From Rs1 sp034111875 (GTDB lineage Bacteria; Pseudomonadota; Gammaproteobacteria; Pseudomonadales; Balneatricaceae), in contig JAWUWK010000012.1 of assembly GCA_034111875.1 (NCBI GenBank), positions 1 through 18,273 on the forward strand: a stretch of 18,273 nt of DNA. Direction: 5' to 3'. Below are positions 16,279 through 18,273 of the stretch, one piece after another (within the stretch, counting starts at the first letter, position 1; each line of letters opens with the position of its first letter). Made by a program: the position numbers and the translations under genes. Under the pieces are notes generated by a model. It saw nothing but the letters and a program-made list of their open reading frames with translations, was not told where the DNA came from and did no database searches.

Positions 16279-16795
16279 ATATTTACCACTTACGATGAGA
16301 TTCGACATTCTTAGATTGGCAGAATATCGATGAATTTACTGAAAGATCACACTCTTTAAAGACATTGATTTAACAAAAACTTCTAAACTAACAGTCAAAA
16401 ACTAGCACTGAGGATGGCCATCACAACCAACAAAAAAGAGTACTTACTTATCTATAGTATTATTTTTTCAACTTAAAAATACAACAAAATTCACAAGAAT
16501 GATACTTTGAGACTCAATAATGCATAAGAATGTTGCATTGTGAGGGATTAGGTTAGATATTCATAAAGATTGGCTGATGATTATTAACAGTGGGCACTAA
16601 TACAAATTGTTCTGGTTAAGTCGAATAGGAAAATACTCTAAGCTGCCGGTACGATCATATATCTGGGGTAAGTAAAACCTGTTTTATAGGCACCTTGTGG
16701 CAAGGAATTTAGCAGCAGTGCTAAAAGATTACGCTCAGCTGCCTGCGCGACAGCAGAGCATATTAGGACACATATGGACGCTCCCCGTTAGTCAA
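16279..16795. other. Intergenic region upstream of the GMC gene, no clear gene
   Basis: About 515 bases. Near the GMC gene there is a 10-bp palindrome GATGGCCATC (16413-16422) and a minus-strand TTGACT near 16394-16399 with only a poor -10. Closer to the insertion sequence (about 16680-16795) short frames in two registers stay open, one reading NLAAVLKDYAQLPARQQ. These may be traces of the gene interrupted by the insertion, but I could not assign them. Confidence 0.4.
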
Positions 16796-18122
16796 GAGGA
16801 TGTAAAAATAATGGTGTAACTACTCATAATCTATAACCTATCCAAAAGGTATAATTATGAGCAATCACATGGATCACAAAAAACTCCAAGCTATTGCTGA
16901 AGAATTAGCCAAAGATCTTAAAACACCAGAAGACTTTAGCCAGTTAAGCGCCTTCCTACCCAAATTGACCGTAGAAGCAGTCTTAAAAGTATAGATGAAT
17001 CATCACCTTGGTTACGTTAAAAACGCCCCTGAAGGTCATCACAGCGGCAATAGTCGCAATGGAAAGACCTCAAAAATTCTCAAAGGCAATGATGGCGAAA
17101 TTGAATTAGAGACTCCCCGAGATCGCAATGGTACTTTTGAGCCGCTGATGGTTAAGAAAGGTTAGACTCGCATCACTGGTATGGATGATCAAATACTCTG
17201 CCTTTATTCTAAAGGAATGAGCACAAGAGACATCGTCGACGCATTTCAGGATATGTATTGCGCTGATATTTCCGCGGGCTTAGTTTCCAAGGTTACCAAC
17301 CCCGTTATTGAGAAAGTCATAGAGTGGCAAAATAGGCCCCTCGACCCTGTATATCCTATCGTTTATATGGATTGTATTGTGCTAAAGATACACCAAGATA
17401 AGCAGGTTATAAATAAATCTATTTACCTTGTTTTAGGCATCAAGGTAGACGGCCAAAAAGAACTTCTAGGCACGTGGATTTCTGAGAATGAAGGGGCGAA
17501 ATTCTGGCTTTCTGTGTTAACCTAACTGCAAAACCGTGGCGTAAAAAATTTGCTTATCACTTGTGTAGATGGCCTAAAAGCTGTCCTGAAGCTATCAGCG
17601 CTACTTATCCTAAAGCTAAGATACAGCTCTGTATCGTCGACTTGGTGGGTTATTCGTTAAAATTTATTCCTTGGAAAGACTACGAAGAAGTGACCAGGGA
17701 TCTGAAGCTGATTTATCAGTCAGCGACCGTGGATGAGGCCAAATTAGAACTGGAGCGGTTCGCAGAGAAATGGCATAAAAAGTATCCTCAGATCAGTAAA
17801 TCATGGTTTTCAAATTGGCATAATTTGATCACTATATTTTCATATCCAAGAGATATACATTAGGTCATTTATACGACCAATGCTATCGAGTCGCTCAATA
17901 GTGTGATCCTTAAATCTGTAAAGACACGCAAAGTATTTCCAAGTGATAAGGCTGCTTTAAAAGTTGTTTATTTAACAGTAGACTCCGCCGCAAAAAAATG
18001 GCGTATGCCAATTAGGGACTGGAAGCCTGCGCTAAATAGATTTATGATCGAGTTTGAGGAAGAACTTACACCTCATGTTTAAATAACTAAAAGAGCAGTT
18101 ACACAGAATGATTTACACCCTC
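16796..18122 (+). mobile_element. IS256-family insertion sequence, inactivated copy
   Basis: 1,327 bp, the usual size for the family. The ends are imperfect 30-bp inverted repeats: 16796-16825 and 18093-18122 match at 21 of 30 positions, both beginning GAGG(A/G)TGTAAA and both containing TGTAACT(A/G)CTC. Inside is one broken transposase gene. I see no 8-9-bp target duplication next to the ends, so the copy is old or its flanks were rearranged. Confidence 0.8.
16857..18082 (+). pseudogene. IS256-family (Mutator-type) transposase, broken by four stops and a frameshift
   Basis: The intact gene would encode about 408 residues. It starts AIAEELAKDLKTPEDFSQL and ends FEEELTPHV. In-frame stops are TAG 16992-16994 (usually Glu), TAG 17163-17165 (in KKG-Q-TRI), TAA 17523-17525 (Glu expected) and TAG 17861-17863 (Lys expected before VIYTTNAIES). 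A one-base deletion lies near 17583, inside the segment that reads DGLK followed by PEAI. The three catalytic acidic residues remain: Asp in VYMDCIV (17370), Asp in CVDGLK (17568) and Glu in NAIESLN (17888). With these breaks it cannot make transposase. Three of four stops are TAG, but the TAA and the frameshift argue for decay, not recoding. Confidence 0.9.
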
Positions 18123-18123
18123 T

Positions 18124-18273
18124 ATTCAAAACGTAAATGCTTATCACCAAAGATTGAAAAGTTGGATCAAGCGTTTTCATGGAGTGGCCACAAAGTACCT
18201 TGAACACTACTTAGGCTGGTTTAGGTTTTTAGACACGACAGATAACCCTAATGAAAACAGTCTCTTCGAAGTG
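18124..18273 (+). pseudogene. IS1595-family (ISXO2-like) transposase, C-terminal fragment
   Basis: Fifty codons, open from the edge of the IS256-type element to the end of the window, without a start codon. The text IQNVNAYHQRLKSWIKRF, then HGVATKYLEHYLGWFRFLD, is the conserved C-terminal part of ISXO2-like DDE transposases (VNxYHSRLKxW...F.GVATKYLxNYLGW). The N-terminal two thirds, with the zinc ribbon and first catalytic acids, is not found on the left side of the insertion, so the element was cut before or during insertion of the IS256-type copy. It may end beyond the window. Confidence 0.75.

Noticed and set aside
16680..16795. Possible protein remnant left of the IS256-type element
   Set aside because: Two frames stay open for only about 40 codons and neither matches the IS1595 N-terminus or another family that I recognise.
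16857..18082. TAG stop recoding in the transposase gene
   Set aside because: Three stops are TAG, but a TAA and a one-base deletion are also present, and the other genes here show no sign of a changed code, so decay is simpler.

Overview
The window looks like chromosomal DNA of an AT-rich, probably marine gammaproteobacterium. The clearest pointer is a YbiT-type ABC-F protein that follows the Escherichia coli YbiT sequence, as I remember it, over most of its length. TRAP transport genes, a TSUP permease and two insertion-sequence remnants fit a free-living heterotroph. The species call is inference. I found no rRNA, tRNA, CRISPR array or phage module.

Layout. (1) 1-502: end of a GGDEF diguanylate cyclase, cut by the window edge, convergent with a ybiT-like ABC-F gene (561-2165, minus). 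(2) 2475-5133: a D-2-hydroxyacid dehydrogenase followed by a MOFRL-type glycerate 2-kinase. Together they could take hydroxypyruvate through D-glycerate to 2-phosphoglycerate. (3) 5449-7558: a TSUP permease and a small unknown gene, divergent from a LysR regulator. A perfect 9-bp inverted repeat lies between the promoters. (4) 7559-8600: about 1 kb with only a short leucine-rich-repeat remnant and a run of inverted repeats. (5) 8601-9638: an outer-membrane lipoprotein with two blocks of short repeats and a C-terminal peptidoglycan-binding domain. (6) 10187-16278: a probable catabolic locus with a tripartite TRAP transporter (Tat-exported binding protein, DctQ, DctM; minus strand), a divergent IclR regulator and an FAD-dependent GMC alcohol dehydrogenase. 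The likely logic is uptake of a small polar, probably acidic, compound, oxidation of an alcohol group, and IclR control. The substrate cannot be read from the sequence. (7) 16796-18122: a dead IS256-family element with recognisable ends, abutting the C-terminal end of an IS1595 (ISXO2-like) transposase that runs off the window.

The items most worth a second look are the two-block repeat lipoprotein, the hairpin-rich stretch at 8240-8532, the TRAP/IclR/GMC locus with a terminator-like hairpin between binding protein and permease genes, the LysR operator, and the missing D-loop aspartate in the ABC-F protein. I see no clear evidence of a wholly new defence or mobile system.
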